In this document: positions 14,363-21,837 of the stretch, piece after piece
Layout: each line of letters starts with the position of its first letter
Position numbering within the stretch: the stretch's first letter is position 1
Assembly: GCA_017519005.1 (NCBI GenBank)
Contig: JAFWTG010000027.1
Coordinates: 1-33,307, forward strand
Length of the DNA: 33,307 bases
Origin: Oscillospiraceae bacterium
GTDB taxonomy: Bacteria > Bacillota > Clostridia > Oscillospirales > Oscillospiraceae
Direction of reading: 5' to 3'
Notes under the pieces: generated by a model
Database searches by the model: none
What the model was told of the DNA's origin: nothing
What the model saw: only the letters and a program-made list of their open reading frames with translations
Position numbers and translations under genes: made by a program

Positions 14363-15090
14363 CCGAGGAACCGATTACCGGGATTTCCAGGGGGCGGATT
14401 TGGGAGATTGACGCGATCCGGGGCCTTCTGATCCTCTGCGTCATCGCGTCGCATACTCTCTTTTACGCCGCCAACATCCTGCGGCGGATCAGCCTGCCCC
14501 AGAGCATCGTCTTCATCATGCAGTACGGCGGCCTGCTCTTCGTGGTGCTCTCCGGCTTCTCCGCCACCCTGGGCCGCCGGAGCCTCCGCCGCGGTCTGCT
14601 GGTCTTCGCCGGTGGAATGATCCTGACCCTGGGCTCCGTGCTGGCCGTTCACTTCGGCTGGCTGACGGAGGATATGATCATCCGCTTCGGCGTTTTGCAT
14701 CTGCTGGGCCTGTGCATGATGCTCTACCCGCTGCTGAAGAAGCTGCCCACCCCGGCCCTGCTGGGCCTGGGGCTGGCGGTGGTCGCCGTGGGCTACTGGT
14801 GGGAGCTGAAGAGCGTCACGGTGGAGGCAAAGTACCTCTTCCCCCTGGGTCTGCGCTATCCGAACTTCAGCTCCGGCGACTACTTCCCCCTGGCGCCCCA
14901 CCTGGGCTGGTTCTGCCTGGGCGCGGTCCTGGGCCGCAGCCTCTACGCGGAGAAGAAGACCCGGCTGCCGCAGATCAATCCCGAGACGCCGGTCCTCCGC
15001 TTCCTCCGCTGGTGCGGCCGGAATTCCCTGTATATCTTCATTTTGCATCTCCCTGTCGTCGGCGGCGTGATGATGCTGCTTTCCACGTAG
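14341..15090 (+). CDS. DUF1624/HGSNAT-like membrane acyltransferase
   Basis: A 249-residue integral membrane protein with about seven hydrophobic spans. It opens with RIWEIDAIRGLLILCVIASHTLF (about residues 20-42), the first-helix signature of DUF1624/heparan-alpha-glucosaminide N-acetyltransferase-like proteins, with the conserved His in or near the first helix. The end, GRNSLYIFILHLPVVGG, is also typical. In the family an acyl group is passed across the membrane to a sugar amine; the bacterial substrate is unknown. The start is ATG 14341; no good ribosome site is visible because the upstream DNA is the heptad array, so the first ~18 residues may be an acquired extension. The same frame runs open further upstream, inside the ligase gene, but that is a shadow. 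Confidence 0.85.
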   Translation: MKSEKRKTEEPITGISRGRIWEIDAIRGLLILCVIASHTLFYAANILRRISLPQSIVFIMQYGGLLFVVLSGFSATLGRRSLRRGLLVFAGGMILTLGSVLAVHFGWLTEDMIIRFGVLHLLGLCMMLYPLLKKLPTPALLGLGLAVVAVGYWWELKSVTVEAKYLFPLGLRYPNFSSGDYFPLAPHLGWFCLGAVLGRSLYAEKKTRLPQINPETPVLRFLRWCGRNSLYIFILHLPVVGGVMMLLST

Positions 15091-15142
15091 CGCCGGGACG
15101 GAAGAGGCGCTCCCCAAAAAAAGAGAAAAAGAAGGAAAAAAC

Positions 15143-16054
15143 GTGTCGAAACGAGAAAAAATCCGCCGGGGAGATCGGCGGGACGGCGTCTGGCTGCGGG
15201 AAGAACCCGCCATGAATCAGTTCACGGCCTATCTCTACCCCAACCGGGCCGATAACGAGGCCTACATCAACGAGGAAATCGATCTGCGGCCCATCGAGGC
15301 CTATCTGGCGAAGAAAAACGAGGGCCGGACCCAGGACAAATATACCTATTTTCACGTCATCTGCGCCGCCGTGGTGAAGGCCTTCGTCCTGCGGCCCAAG
15401 ATGAACCGCTTCATCTCCGGCAACCGCCTCTATCAGCGCAATTATCTCTCCGTGGCTTTCGTGGTGAAGAAGAAATTCTCCGACCGCTCCGAGGAGGGCC
15501 TGGCCTTCCGCAAGTTCGAGGCGGACGCCACCATTGACAAGCTTCACGACAGCCTCTGCCAGGAGATTCACACCCAGCGCAAAGAGAGCCAGGTGGACAA
15601 CTCCACCTACTTTATGGGCAAGCTGCTGAAGCTGCCCCGCTTCGTCCTGCGGCAGATCATGAAGCTTCTCTTCAGCCTGGACCGGAAGGGCAAGGTTCCC
15701 TACGAGCTCATCAAGGAGGACCCCAACTATTCCTCCATCTTCCTGACCAATCTGGGCTCCATCGACCTGAGCTGCGGCTATCATCACCTCTCCAACTGGG
15801 GCACCTGCTCCTGCTTCGTGGTGATCGGCAAGCGGCATCTGGCGCCGGAGTGCCATGAGGACGGCTCCGTCACGGTCCGTCCCGTCATCAACATCGGCAT
15901 CACCCTGGACGAGCGCATCGCCGACGGCTACTACTACTCCAAGACCATGAAGCTGGTCAAGCATCTGCTGGCCCACCCCGAGCTGCTGGAGCTCCCCGCC
16001 GGCGAAGAGGTAGACTATCTGCCCAAGGACGACAGGCGCTTCACGAAGGAATAA
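15143..16054 (+). CDS. Stand-alone 2-oxoacid dehydrogenase E2-like (CAT-fold) acyltransferase homologue
   Basis: A 303-residue protein resembling the catalytic domain of dihydrolipoyl acyltransferases (chloramphenicol-acetyltransferase fold). There are no lipoyl or peripheral-subunit-binding domains, and no E1 or E3 genes nearby, so it is not part of a pyruvate-dehydrogenase-type complex. The start is GTG 15143 after AAGGA. FHVICAAVVKAFVLRPKMNRF (about 70-90) and SIFLTNLGSIDL are family landmarks. The active-site motif, HRxxDG in true E2 enzymes, reads DERIADGYY here (about 255-263), so the catalytic His is replaced by Glu. The protein may use other chemistry or be non-catalytic. It probably works with the ligase and membrane acyltransferase upstream; this is inference. 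Confidence 0.82.
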   Translation: MSKREKIRRGDRRDGVWLREEPAMNQFTAYLYPNRADNEAYINEEIDLRPIEAYLAKKNEGRTQDKYTYFHVICAAVVKAFVLRPKMNRFISGNRLYQRNYLSVAFVVKKKFSDRSEEGLAFRKFEADATIDKLHDSLCQEIHTQRKESQVDNSTYFMGKLLKLPRFVLRQIMKLLFSLDRKGKVPYELIKEDPNYSSIFLTNLGSIDLSCGYHHLSNWGTCSCFVVIGKRHLAPECHEDGSVTVRPVINIGITLDERIADGYYYSKTMKLVKHLLAHPELLELPAGEEVDYLPKDDRRFTKE

Positions 16055-16119
16055 GTAAGAAGTAAGAATTAAGAATTAAGAAATATCGACACGTTTACCT
16101 GTTCCTTATTACCTGTTCC
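16055..16119 (+). repeat. Heptad array GTAAGAA/TTAAGAA x4 plus 14-base repeats
   Basis: Starting on the base after the TAA stop (16052-16054): GTAAGAA, GTAAGAA, TTAAGAA, TTAAGAA (16055-16082), so TAA recurs every 7 bases and falls in all three frames. Further on, TTACCTGTTCC occurs twice (16095-16105, 16109-16119) with a 14-base period, again a multiple of seven. Confidence 0.8.
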
Positions 16120-16153
16120 AAATTTTTAATTCCCTGACGATAGGTGTGATAAT

Positions 16154-16861
16154 ATGAAGCTTTCCCTGATCATCCCTATGTACAACGAATCGGCGATCAT
16201 CGCCGAAACTGCCAAAACCTATTTTCAATATTTATCCTCCCATTTCGAGGACTTCGAGCTGATTTTCGTAGACGACGGCTCCACGGACGACTGCGCCGCC
16301 CGGGTGGAGGCGCTGCGCCTGCCCTGCGTGCAGGTGCTGCGCTATACGCCCAACCAGGGCAAGGGCAACGCCGTGAAGACCGGCATGCTGGCGGCGACAG
16401 GAGACGTGCGCATGTTCCTGGACGCCGACGTGGCCTACGGCACCGAGGTCATCGGCCGGGCCGCGGCCCTCTTCGCGGAGCATCCGGAGGCGGATCTGGT
16501 GATCGGCTCCCGGCCCCTGCACCCGGAGGGCTACGCGGGCTACACCCTCCTCCGCAAGCTGGCCTCCGAGACCTACATCAAGGTGCTGAACGTGACGGGG
16601 GGCTTCCGCCTCTCCGACTCCCAGTGCGGCTGCAAGGCCTACCGGGGTCCCGTGGCGGAGCTGATCTTCGCCCGCACCGAAACCAAGGGCTTTGCCTTCG
16701 ACTTTGAGACCATCCTCTGGGCCCAGAAGCTGGGCTGCGGCATTGTGGAGATGCCCGTCAAGATCATCAACCACAGGGCCTCCAAGGTCCACGTCTTCCG
16801 GGATACCTTCCGGATGCTGAAGGAGCTGCGAGCCATCAAGAAGCGCGTGATGAAGGAATAA
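16154..16861 (+). CDS. Family 2 glycosyltransferase (dolichyl/polyprenyl-phosphate sugar synthase-like)
   Basis: A 235-residue GT2 enzyme of the DPG-synthase-like group. Landmarks: SLIIPMYNES at the start, FVDDGSTDD near residue 39, NQGKGNAVKTGM near 68, MFLDADVAYGTE near 89 (the DxD-type metal site), IGSRPL, and DSQCGCKAYRG near 155 followed by FDFETILWAQKLG. It lacks C-terminal membrane helices, so it is probably peripheral. Such enzymes move a sugar from a nucleotide donor to a polyprenyl-phosphate or similar lipid. The ATG follows GGTGTGATA, a modest ribosome site. The next gene starts five bases after its stop, so the two are cotranscribed. Confidence 0.92.
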   Translation: MKLSLIIPMYNESAIIAETAKTYFQYLSSHFEDFELIFVDDGSTDDCAARVEALRLPCVQVLRYTPNQGKGNAVKTGMLAATGDVRMFLDADVAYGTEVIGRAAALFAEHPEADLVIGSRPLHPEGYAGYTLLRKLASETYIKVLNVTGGFRLSDSQCGCKAYRGPVAELIFARTETKGFAFDFETILWAQKLGCGIVEMPVKIINHRASKVHVFRDTFRMLKELRAIKKRVMKE

Positions 16862-16866
16862 ACGCC

Positions 16867-17433
16867 ATGCACCCGATCAAGCATTTCAAGACCATCACAA
16901 AGCACCGCCACCTGGTCATGGGCTATTGCATCCGCGTGGGCCTGGTCCGGCAGGGCCTCTGCCACGATCTGAGCAAGTACAGCCCCACGGAGTTCTGGCA
17001 GGGGGCCAAATACTGGCAGGGCACCCGCAGCCCCAACGCCAGGGCCCGGGAGGCGGAGGGCTATTCCACCGCCTGGATGCACCATAAGGGCCGCAACAAG
17101 CACCATTACGAATACTGGACGGACGTGCCTCCCGGCGAACACGACTACAAGCCCGTCCCCATGCCCACCCGCTATCTGGTGGAGTCCGTTCTGGACCGGA
17201 TCGCCGCCTCCAGGGTCTACCGGGGCAGGGACTACGCCGACGGCGACGCCCTGGCCTATATGGCCCGGGAACGCGCGCAGGAAAAGCTCCATCCGGAGAC
17301 CTACGCGAAGATACACTTCCTGCTGACGCTGCTCCGGGACAGGGGAGAGGATGCGCTCTTCCGCTTCCTCCGGGAGGTCGTGCTGAGAGAGGTCCCCTAC
17401 GGGCAGTGGGAGGAAAGGAAGAAGCAGATCTGA
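16867..17433 (+). CDS. DUF5662 family protein
   Basis: A 188-residue protein matching the DUF5662 pattern: an N-terminal HFKTITKHRHLVM, then GLCHDLSKYSPTEF (about residues 36-49), HHKGRNKHHYEYW near 76 and a C-terminal helical region (KIHFLLTLLRDRGE). The clustered His and Asp residues resemble metal-dependent HD-type phosphohydrolases, but I cannot show the full motif, and the function of the family is unknown. It starts five bases after the glycosyltransferase stop, and its TGA overlaps the next ATG (TGATG), so it is tightly coupled on both sides. Confidence 0.82.
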   Translation: MHPIKHFKTITKHRHLVMGYCIRVGLVRQGLCHDLSKYSPTEFWQGAKYWQGTRSPNARAREAEGYSTAWMHHKGRNKHHYEYWTDVPPGEHDYKPVPMPTRYLVESVLDRIAASRVYRGRDYADGDALAYMARERAQEKLHPETYAKIHFLLTLLRDRGEDALFRFLREVVLREVPYGQWEERKKQI

Positions 17434-18146
17434 TGATCACCATCAAGCTCGCCGGCGTCAACGTCGGGATTGAGAATCGAAACGATTTTACACACAGAGT
17501 CCGGGACTGGCTCACGGAGGCGCAGCCGGATTTCACCGTCCGGGTCAGCCCGGAGGAGCTGGCGCGGGAGGATCATGGTCGGGGTCTGCCCGAAAACTAT
17601 CTGGAATACGTCTGCGCCTATCGTCACATCGCGGAGCGGATGCCGGACTATGATGCCTTCGTCTTCCACGGAGCCGCCGTCGTGGTGGACGATCTGGCGT
17701 ATCTCTTCACCGCGCCCAGCGGCACCGGCAAGACGACGCACGTCCGGATCTGGCGCGGCGTCCTGGGCCAGAAGGCCTGGATTCTGAACGGCGACAAGCC
17801 CATCCTGCGCCGGACGGACGCGGGCTTTACGGTCTGCGGGACCCCCTGGCGCGGCAAGGAGAAGCTCGGCGAAAACGCCGAACGGCCCGTCCGGGGCATC
17901 TGCCTGCTGCGGCGCGGCAGCGAGAACCGCATCGTGCCGGCCGAGCCTGCCGAGATGGTCAGCTTCCTGACCCGCCAGATCTACATTCCGCAAGCTCGTG
18001 AGCAGGCGGATAAGCTGCTGGGGCTCCTGGATGAATGCTGCCGGACCGTCCCAATCTGGTCCATGCGCTGCACCCGCGAGCCGCAGGCCGCCAACGTGTC
18101 CTACGAAGCCATGCGGCCCGCTTCGCGAATGAAAAATGAAGAATGA
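17433..18146 (+). CDS. HPr-kinase-like P-loop protein (ScmC/PEPCK-like)
   Basis: A 237-residue protein with a central P-loop, FTAPSGTGKTTHVRIW (about 93-108), placed after FHGAAVVVDDLAYL, and followed by ILNGDKPILR. This order is that of HPr(Ser) kinase-like and PEPCK-like proteins (ScmC/PqqD-associated type) rather than of a true HprK, since the HprK N-terminal domain and signature are missing. The start is taken at ATG 17433 with GGAAAGGAAG upstream and a TGATG overlap; an in-frame ATG at 17406 would lie in the previous gene. The last residues (KNEE) and the stop codon are encoded by a heptad repeat array, so the natural C-terminus has probably been replaced. Substrate unknown. Confidence 0.8.
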   Translation: MITIKLAGVNVGIENRNDFTHRVRDWLTEAQPDFTVRVSPEELAREDHGRGLPENYLEYVCAYRHIAERMPDYDAFVFHGAAVVVDDLAYLFTAPSGTGKTTHVRIWRGVLGQKAWILNGDKPILRRTDAGFTVCGTPWRGKEKLGENAERPVRGICLLRRGSENRIVPAEPAEMVSFLTRQIYIPQAREQADKLLGLLDECCRTVPIWSMRCTREPQAANVSYEAMRPASRMKNEE

Positions 18147-18188
18147 AAAATGAAAAATTGCGGAGTTTTCAAATTGCCATTTGAAAAC
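18131..18188 (+). repeat. Heptad array GAAAAAT x4 with 10-bp hairpin
   Basis: Units GAAAAAT, GAAGAAT, GAAAAAT, GAAAAAT (18131-18158), then TGCGGA and a perfect 10-bp hairpin (18165-18174 with 18179-18188, loop TGCC) built on TTCAAAT/ATTTGAA. The upstream gene ends inside the second and third units (TGA at 18144-18146). It has the same composite plan as 6842-6895. Confidence 0.82.
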
Positions 18189-18217
18189 GTGGAAAACGGG
18201 GGCGGAAACGCCTCGCA

Positions 18218-18248
18218 TAAAAAACGGACGCGCTTTCCGGCGCGTCCG
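18218..18248 (-). terminator. Terminator for the helicase-loader genes
   Basis: A 9-bp GC stem (18225-18233 with 18240-18248). Reading on the minus strand it is followed by a T-run (complement of A at 18219-18224). It ends the dnaD-like/dnaC-like transcript, 23 bases after its last stop. Confidence 0.85.
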
Positions 18249-18271
18249 CGTTCTTTATACAAATGTATGTG

Positions 18272-19246
18272 TTATTTTTTCATCCGCCGGATATCGTCGC
18301 CCAGAAAGTAGATCACCCGATAGCTTCCGACGAGGCGGGAGGCGATCTGGCCGCCGTAGCGGGCCTCCAGGTCACGCTCGTTCAGGTTTGTGGAGATCAG
18401 CGTGGTCTTCTGGCCCAGCAGCCGGGAGTTCACCAGCTCGTAGAGGGCCGCCTTGACGAACTCCGTGGTCATCTCGGTACCCAGGTCGTCCACGATCAGC
18501 AGCTCGCAGTCCCGGTAGTCGCGAAGGCTGTCCGCCTCGGCCCGCTCAAATTTGACAGCCTCGTAATCGGAGAAGAGCTTCCCCGCCGTTACGTAGACGA
18601 CGCTGTGGCCGCTCTCCGCCGCCTGCCGGGCGATGCAGGCCGAGAGAAAGGTCTTCCCCAGGCCGGTTGCCCCGGAGAAGAGCAGGCTGCGGGCACCGGG
18701 CTGGAACTCCTGCGCCCAGCGTTTGCAAAAGCTCAGATTTTTCTGCATCAGCTGCCGGGCGGAGCAGCCCAGCTCGGGGTAGAAGCGCTCCGGATAGAGA
18801 TCCAGGGAGAAATGCTCAAAGCGCTCCCGTCCGCTGGGCAGCAGGACCGCCAGCTCCCGCTTCTGCTCCTGACGGCAGAGCTCCTGCAGGCACTCGCACA
18901 TCCTGGAGCCGACGTAGCCGGAGCCTCCGCAGAGGGAGCAGACGGGGCTGTCGTCCAGATAGTCGTCGGGCAGCTCCGCTTCGTCCAGAATCCACAGGCG
19001 TTCGTTCTGCAGCGCTTCGTTCTCGGCCCGGAGCCGGGCCAGCTCCGCCTGGGGGTCTCCGTCCCGCTGGAACACCAGCATGGCTGCGCGGGCGGCGGTG
19101 CTCCGCAGGCTGCGGTCAATCTCCCGCAGGCGGGGGCGCAGGGCGTAGGCTCTGGAGAGATGGTCCTCATATTCCGCTCGCTTGCGCTCGTTCTCCTGGC
19201 TGAGCCGGGCTCTTGCCCGGTTCAGAACGGTGTTGGTGTAGGCCAT
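18272..19246 (-). CDS. DnaC/DnaI-like helicase loader (AAA+ ATPase)
   Basis: A 324-residue AAA+ protein that loads the replicative helicase DnaB. The N-terminal third is a charged coiled-coil-like region, followed by a Cys cluster, CSLCGGSGYVGSRMCEC (about residues 100-116), the zinc element of clostridial and Bacillus DnaI-type loaders. The AAA+ domain has Walker A GATGLGKTFLSA (about 190-201), Walker B LLIVDDLGTE near 252, and an arginine-finger region ASRLVGSYRVI. The start is ATG 19246 with GAGGAGG seven bases upstream; a TTG six bases earlier is in frame but too close to that site. It follows the DnaD-like gene by two bases, in one transcript. Confidence 0.92.
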   Translation of the reverse strand: MAYTNTVLNRARARLSQENERKRAEYEDHLSRAYALRPRLREIDRSLRSTAARAAMLVFQRDGDPQAELARLRAENEALQNERLWILDEAELPDDYLDDSPVCSLCGGSGYVGSRMCECLQELCRQEQKRELAVLLPSGRERFEHFSLDLYPERFYPELGCSARQLMQKNLSFCKRWAQEFQPGARSLLFSGATGLGKTFLSACIARQAAESGHSVVYVTAGKLFSDYEAVKFERAEADSLRDYRDCELLIVDDLGTEMTTEFVKAALYELVNSRLLGQKTTLISTNLNERDLEARYGGQIASRLVGSYRVIYFLGDDIRRMKK

Positions 19247-19248
19247 GC

Positions 19249-20133
19249 TCAATCCTCCTCCAGCATCTGCTTCGCGGCGTCGAGCATGGCGGGGCTCGGC
19301 GCTTCCCCGTGGCGCTGATAACCGCCCTTGCGGGCCGCGGCGGCGGGCTTGCGGTCCAGGGCCTTCACCTGGTCGGCGGTGTAAAGCCCCTGGGCGTTCC
19401 AGCGCTCCAGGATGCTGTTCATGTACTTCCAGGTCAGGCCGCCGGTGTTTTCACAGGTTTTCTCGTAGGCCAGCTCCACCGCGTCGTCGGCGAAGCCCAT
19501 ATCCGCCCAGCTCTGGAGCCAGCGCTCCTCGGCGGCGGTCAGGCGGCGTCCCGTGAGACCCAGCAGGCGGCAGAGCTCGCCCTGCCGTGTGTTTTTCTTC
19601 GTCTCATTCTGCATATAGGCCGCGGCCTTCTCCAGCGTGTCGATTCGCTCGTCCGCCCAGCGATAGGCCTCCTTCTCGATCATCCGCATGGAGGGCATCC
19701 GGCCCGCGCCGCGCGCGCGGCTCCGCTCTACGCAGTAGTGGACCAGGACGTTCACGACCTCCCCGGGCAGCCCCAGGTACTCCACAACGGCCAGCAGAAT
19801 TTTCAGCTCCTCCGTGTTCAGAACCCGCCCCATGCAGCGCTGGACCTCGCCCACCAGCGGCCGGAAGCCGGAGCGGGGCAGCTCCATCTGTCGGCGGACG
19901 TCCTCCTCGGTGTATTCGGGCCGCTGCGCGGGCTGCTGAAACCGGGGATTGGCGCTCTCGTCCAGGCCCAGCTGCCGCAGCAGGGCCGCGGCGCATTCCA
20001 GCCGCGCCTCGTTGAAGCCCGTCGCCACGTCGCTGAGCTCCGCGGCCCGACAGAGATACAGCAGCGCGCTGTCTCCGTTGCCGGCGGCCAGCAGCTTCCG
20101 GATGCTCTGGCTGGACAGTATTACCTCAGACAT
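19249..20133 (-). CDS. DnaD-domain replication initiation protein
   Basis: A 294-residue protein with the DnaD/DnaB2 arrangement of Firmicute primosome proteins: an N-terminal region up to about 130, then two helical DnaD-type repeats. The block LEYLGLPGEVVNVLVHYC (read here as VEYLGLPGEV...) near 130 and the YMNSILERWNAQGLYT block near 250 are the hallmark; the latter matches the YxxxILxxW motif of DnaD domains. It should act at oriC or at stalled forks to help the DnaC-like loader place DnaB. The ATG at 20133 is preceded by GAGAGGTGG; an upstream in-frame ATG lacks a ribosome site. The dnaC-like gene follows at once. Confidence 0.88.
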   Translation of the reverse strand: MSEVILSSQSIRKLLAAGNGDSALLYLCRAAELSDVATGFNEARLECAAALLRQLGLDESANPRFQQPAQRPEYTEEDVRRQMELPRSGFRPLVGEVQRCMGRVLNTEELKILLAVVEYLGLPGEVVNVLVHYCVERSRARGAGRMPSMRMIEKEAYRWADERIDTLEKAAAYMQNETKKNTRQGELCRLLGLTGRRLTAAEERWLQSWADMGFADDAVELAYEKTCENTGGLTWKYMNSILERWNAQGLYTADQVKALDRKPAAAARKGGYQRHGEAPSPAMLDAAKQMLEED

Positions 20134-20202
20134 TTCCGATCCACCTCTCAATCTGCGCAGGGGCAGGCAGCCCCTGTTCAGCAATCAACGACAGTAAAAA
20201 AC

Positions 20203-20231
20203 ATTATATCACACAAACGCCGTCCGGACAA
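20203..20231 (-). promoter_or_regulatory. Promoter for the dnaD-like/dnaC-like operon
   Basis: On the minus strand TTGTCC (20231-20226), a 17-base spacer and a perfect TATAAT (20208-20203) with TGA before it. The leader is about 65 bases. Confidence 0.72.
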
Positions 20232-20346
20232 GACGCTGACTTACCTGAACTTCGCACAAAAAAACGGGTCGATTTTTGGAGGCCTGCCATATTTTGTGGC
20301 AAGCTGCGAAGGCCGCCCCAATTTACAGAAAATTTGCTTTTTTGCG

Positions 20347-20375
20347 TTGAAACTTTCAAAGAATTGTGGTATCAT
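20347..20375 (+). promoter_or_regulatory. Promoter for the parvulin foldase gene
   Basis: TTGAAA (20347-20352), a 17-base spacer and TATCAT (20370-20375) with TGG directly before it (extended -10). The start codon is 49 bases downstream. Confidence 0.75.
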
Positions 20376-20424
20376 ACAACTATTGTATTTCACTGCGAAA
20401 CAACACAGAAAGGGAAGTAACAAT

Positions 20425-21765
20425 ATGAAACAGAACAAAACTCTCGTGCTGATTATCGGCATTCTGCTGGCTGCCGTTCTGGTGGTGGCGCTGATTCTCG
20501 GCATCCGCGCGCTGGTCAAGCCCTCCGGCACCCCCACCGCAGCCGAAACCGCCGCCGGGACCGGTGCGCCTGCCGGCTCCACCGAGGCCGCACAAGGCGG
20601 CGAGGTCCCCGCCAGCGGCGAGACCGCGGAGCCGGCTTCTTCCTCCGCCCCCGAGGAGACCATGGAGGAGACGCCGGAGATGGCCGCCGCCAGGACCAAG
20701 GACGCCTACACCCTGGACGAGCTCGGCGCTGACGATCCCAGGCTGGACCTGACGGTTGGCGTCAGCGGCGACGCGGAGCTGAGCAATCGTCAGCTCCAGG
20801 TCTACTACTGCATGCAGTTCTTCAGCTTCATGAACCAGTACGGCGGCTATGCCTCGATGCTGGGGCTGGACGAAACCAAGCCCCTGCGGGATCAGCCTTC
20901 CACCGTCGGCAAGCTGACCTGGGAGCAGTACTTCCTGATGACGGGCATTGAGCAGTTCCGGCAATATTCCGCCGTAGCCGCCAAGGCCAGGGCGGAGGGC
21001 TACACGATGACCGAGGAGGAGCAGGAGCAGCTGCAGAAGGCAATCAGCGGCATGGAGGAGGACGCCAAGGCCCAGGGCATGGAGACGGAGGCCTATCTCC
21101 AGAGCTTCTTCGGCCCCACGGTCCGGATGCAGGACTACGAGCAGTACATGCAGACCTATTTCCTTGCCATGTCCTATGAAAACAACCTGTACGAAAACCT
21201 CAACCTGACGGACGCGGAGCTGGAGAAGTATTTTGACGAGCACCCCGACGAATTCACGGGCATCGACAAGACGCTCCGCAACGTCAACGTCCGTCACGTG
21301 CTCTTCCTCTCCGACGCCGACGGAAACAACGAGGTCACCGACGAGGAGAAGGCCGCCGCCAAAGAAAAGGCCGAGGCCCTGCTGGCCGAATTCCGGAAGG
21401 CGCCCTCCGAGGAGGCCTTTGCCGCGCTGGCGAAGGAGCAATCCGAGGACCCCGGCTCCAAGGAGGAGGGCGGTCTCTACGAGGACGTGTATCCCGGCCA
21501 GATGGTGCAGAGCTTCAACGACTGGTGCTTCGACGCCGCCCGGCAGCCCGGCGATACCGACGTGGTGGAAACCGAATACGGCTTCCACGTGATGTATTTC
21601 GTCGCCCAGACCGACGAGTACTACTGGAAGAGCCGCGCGGAGGAAAACTGCGCCGTGGAGCGGATGCAGAAGCTGATCGACGAGATCGTCTCGGCCCAGA
21701 GCCTGGAGCTCCGCTACGAGGACGTGGTCCTTGCGCCGATCCCCATCCCCGAGGCAGAGGAGTAA
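20425..21765 (+). CDS. Membrane-anchored parvulin-type peptidyl-prolyl isomerase (PrsA-like)
   Basis: A 446-residue extracytoplasmic foldase. Residues 5-28 are one transmembrane anchor (LVLIIGILLAAVLVVALILG) with no lipobox Cys, unlike the lipoprotein PrsA of Bacillus. A low-complexity Ala/Thr/Gly/Glu linker (about 33-92) follows, then a helical SurA-like region, and a parvulin domain at about 290-392: RNVNVRHVLFLSD, AKEQSEDPGSKEEGGLYEDV, and ETEYGFHVMYFV. The domain should catalyse cis-trans proline isomerisation in secreted proteins. The ATG follows AAGGGAAG. A longer open frame runs upstream through the dnaD-like gene but is a shadow. It is monocistronic, with its own promoter and terminator. 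Confidence 0.92.
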   Translation: MKQNKTLVLIIGILLAAVLVVALILGIRALVKPSGTPTAAETAAGTGAPAGSTEAAQGGEVPASGETAEPASSSAPEETMEETPEMAAARTKDAYTLDELGADDPRLDLTVGVSGDAELSNRQLQVYYCMQFFSFMNQYGGYASMLGLDETKPLRDQPSTVGKLTWEQYFLMTGIEQFRQYSAVAAKARAEGYTMTEEEQEQLQKAISGMEEDAKAQGMETEAYLQSFFGPTVRMQDYEQYMQTYFLAMSYENNLYENLNLTDAELEKYFDEHPDEFTGIDKTLRNVNVRHVLFLSDADGNNEVTDEEKAAAKEKAEALLAEFRKAPSEEAFAALAKEQSEDPGSKEEGGLYEDVYPGQMVQSFNDWCFDAARQPGDTDVVETEYGFHVMYFVAQTDEYYWKSRAEENCAVERMQKLIDEIVSAQSLELRYEDVVLAPIPIPEAEE

Positions 21766-21770
21766 TTGTA

Positions 21771-21817
21771 AAACAGAATCGGGAGCCGGTACAGCCCGGC
21801 TCCCGATTCTGTTTTTT
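21771..21817. terminator. Terminator after the foldase gene
   Basis: A perfect 19-bp stem (21771-21789 with 21796-21814), six-base loop, and six T ending at 21817. A-runs on the left arm let it also serve the convergent minus-strand gene, whose stop is at 21838. Confidence 0.95.
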
Positions 21818-21837
21818 CGCGGCGCGTGCTGCCTGCC

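Noticed and set aside
15112-15142. A tenth heptad array in the A-rich DNA before the E2-like gene
   Set aside because: The stretch is A/G-rich but no steady 7-base unit can be laid over it; it probably serves as leader and ribosome site.
15143-16054. E2 subunit of a pyruvate or 2-oxoacid dehydrogenase complex
   Set aside because: No lipoyl domain, no catalytic His, and no E1 or E3 genes nearby.
19213-21765. An 850-residue plus-strand frame ending in the parvulin foldase
   Set aside because: Its first 400 residues run antisense through the dnaD-like gene. The promoter at 20347-20375, the ribosome site and the signal-anchor place the true start at 20425.
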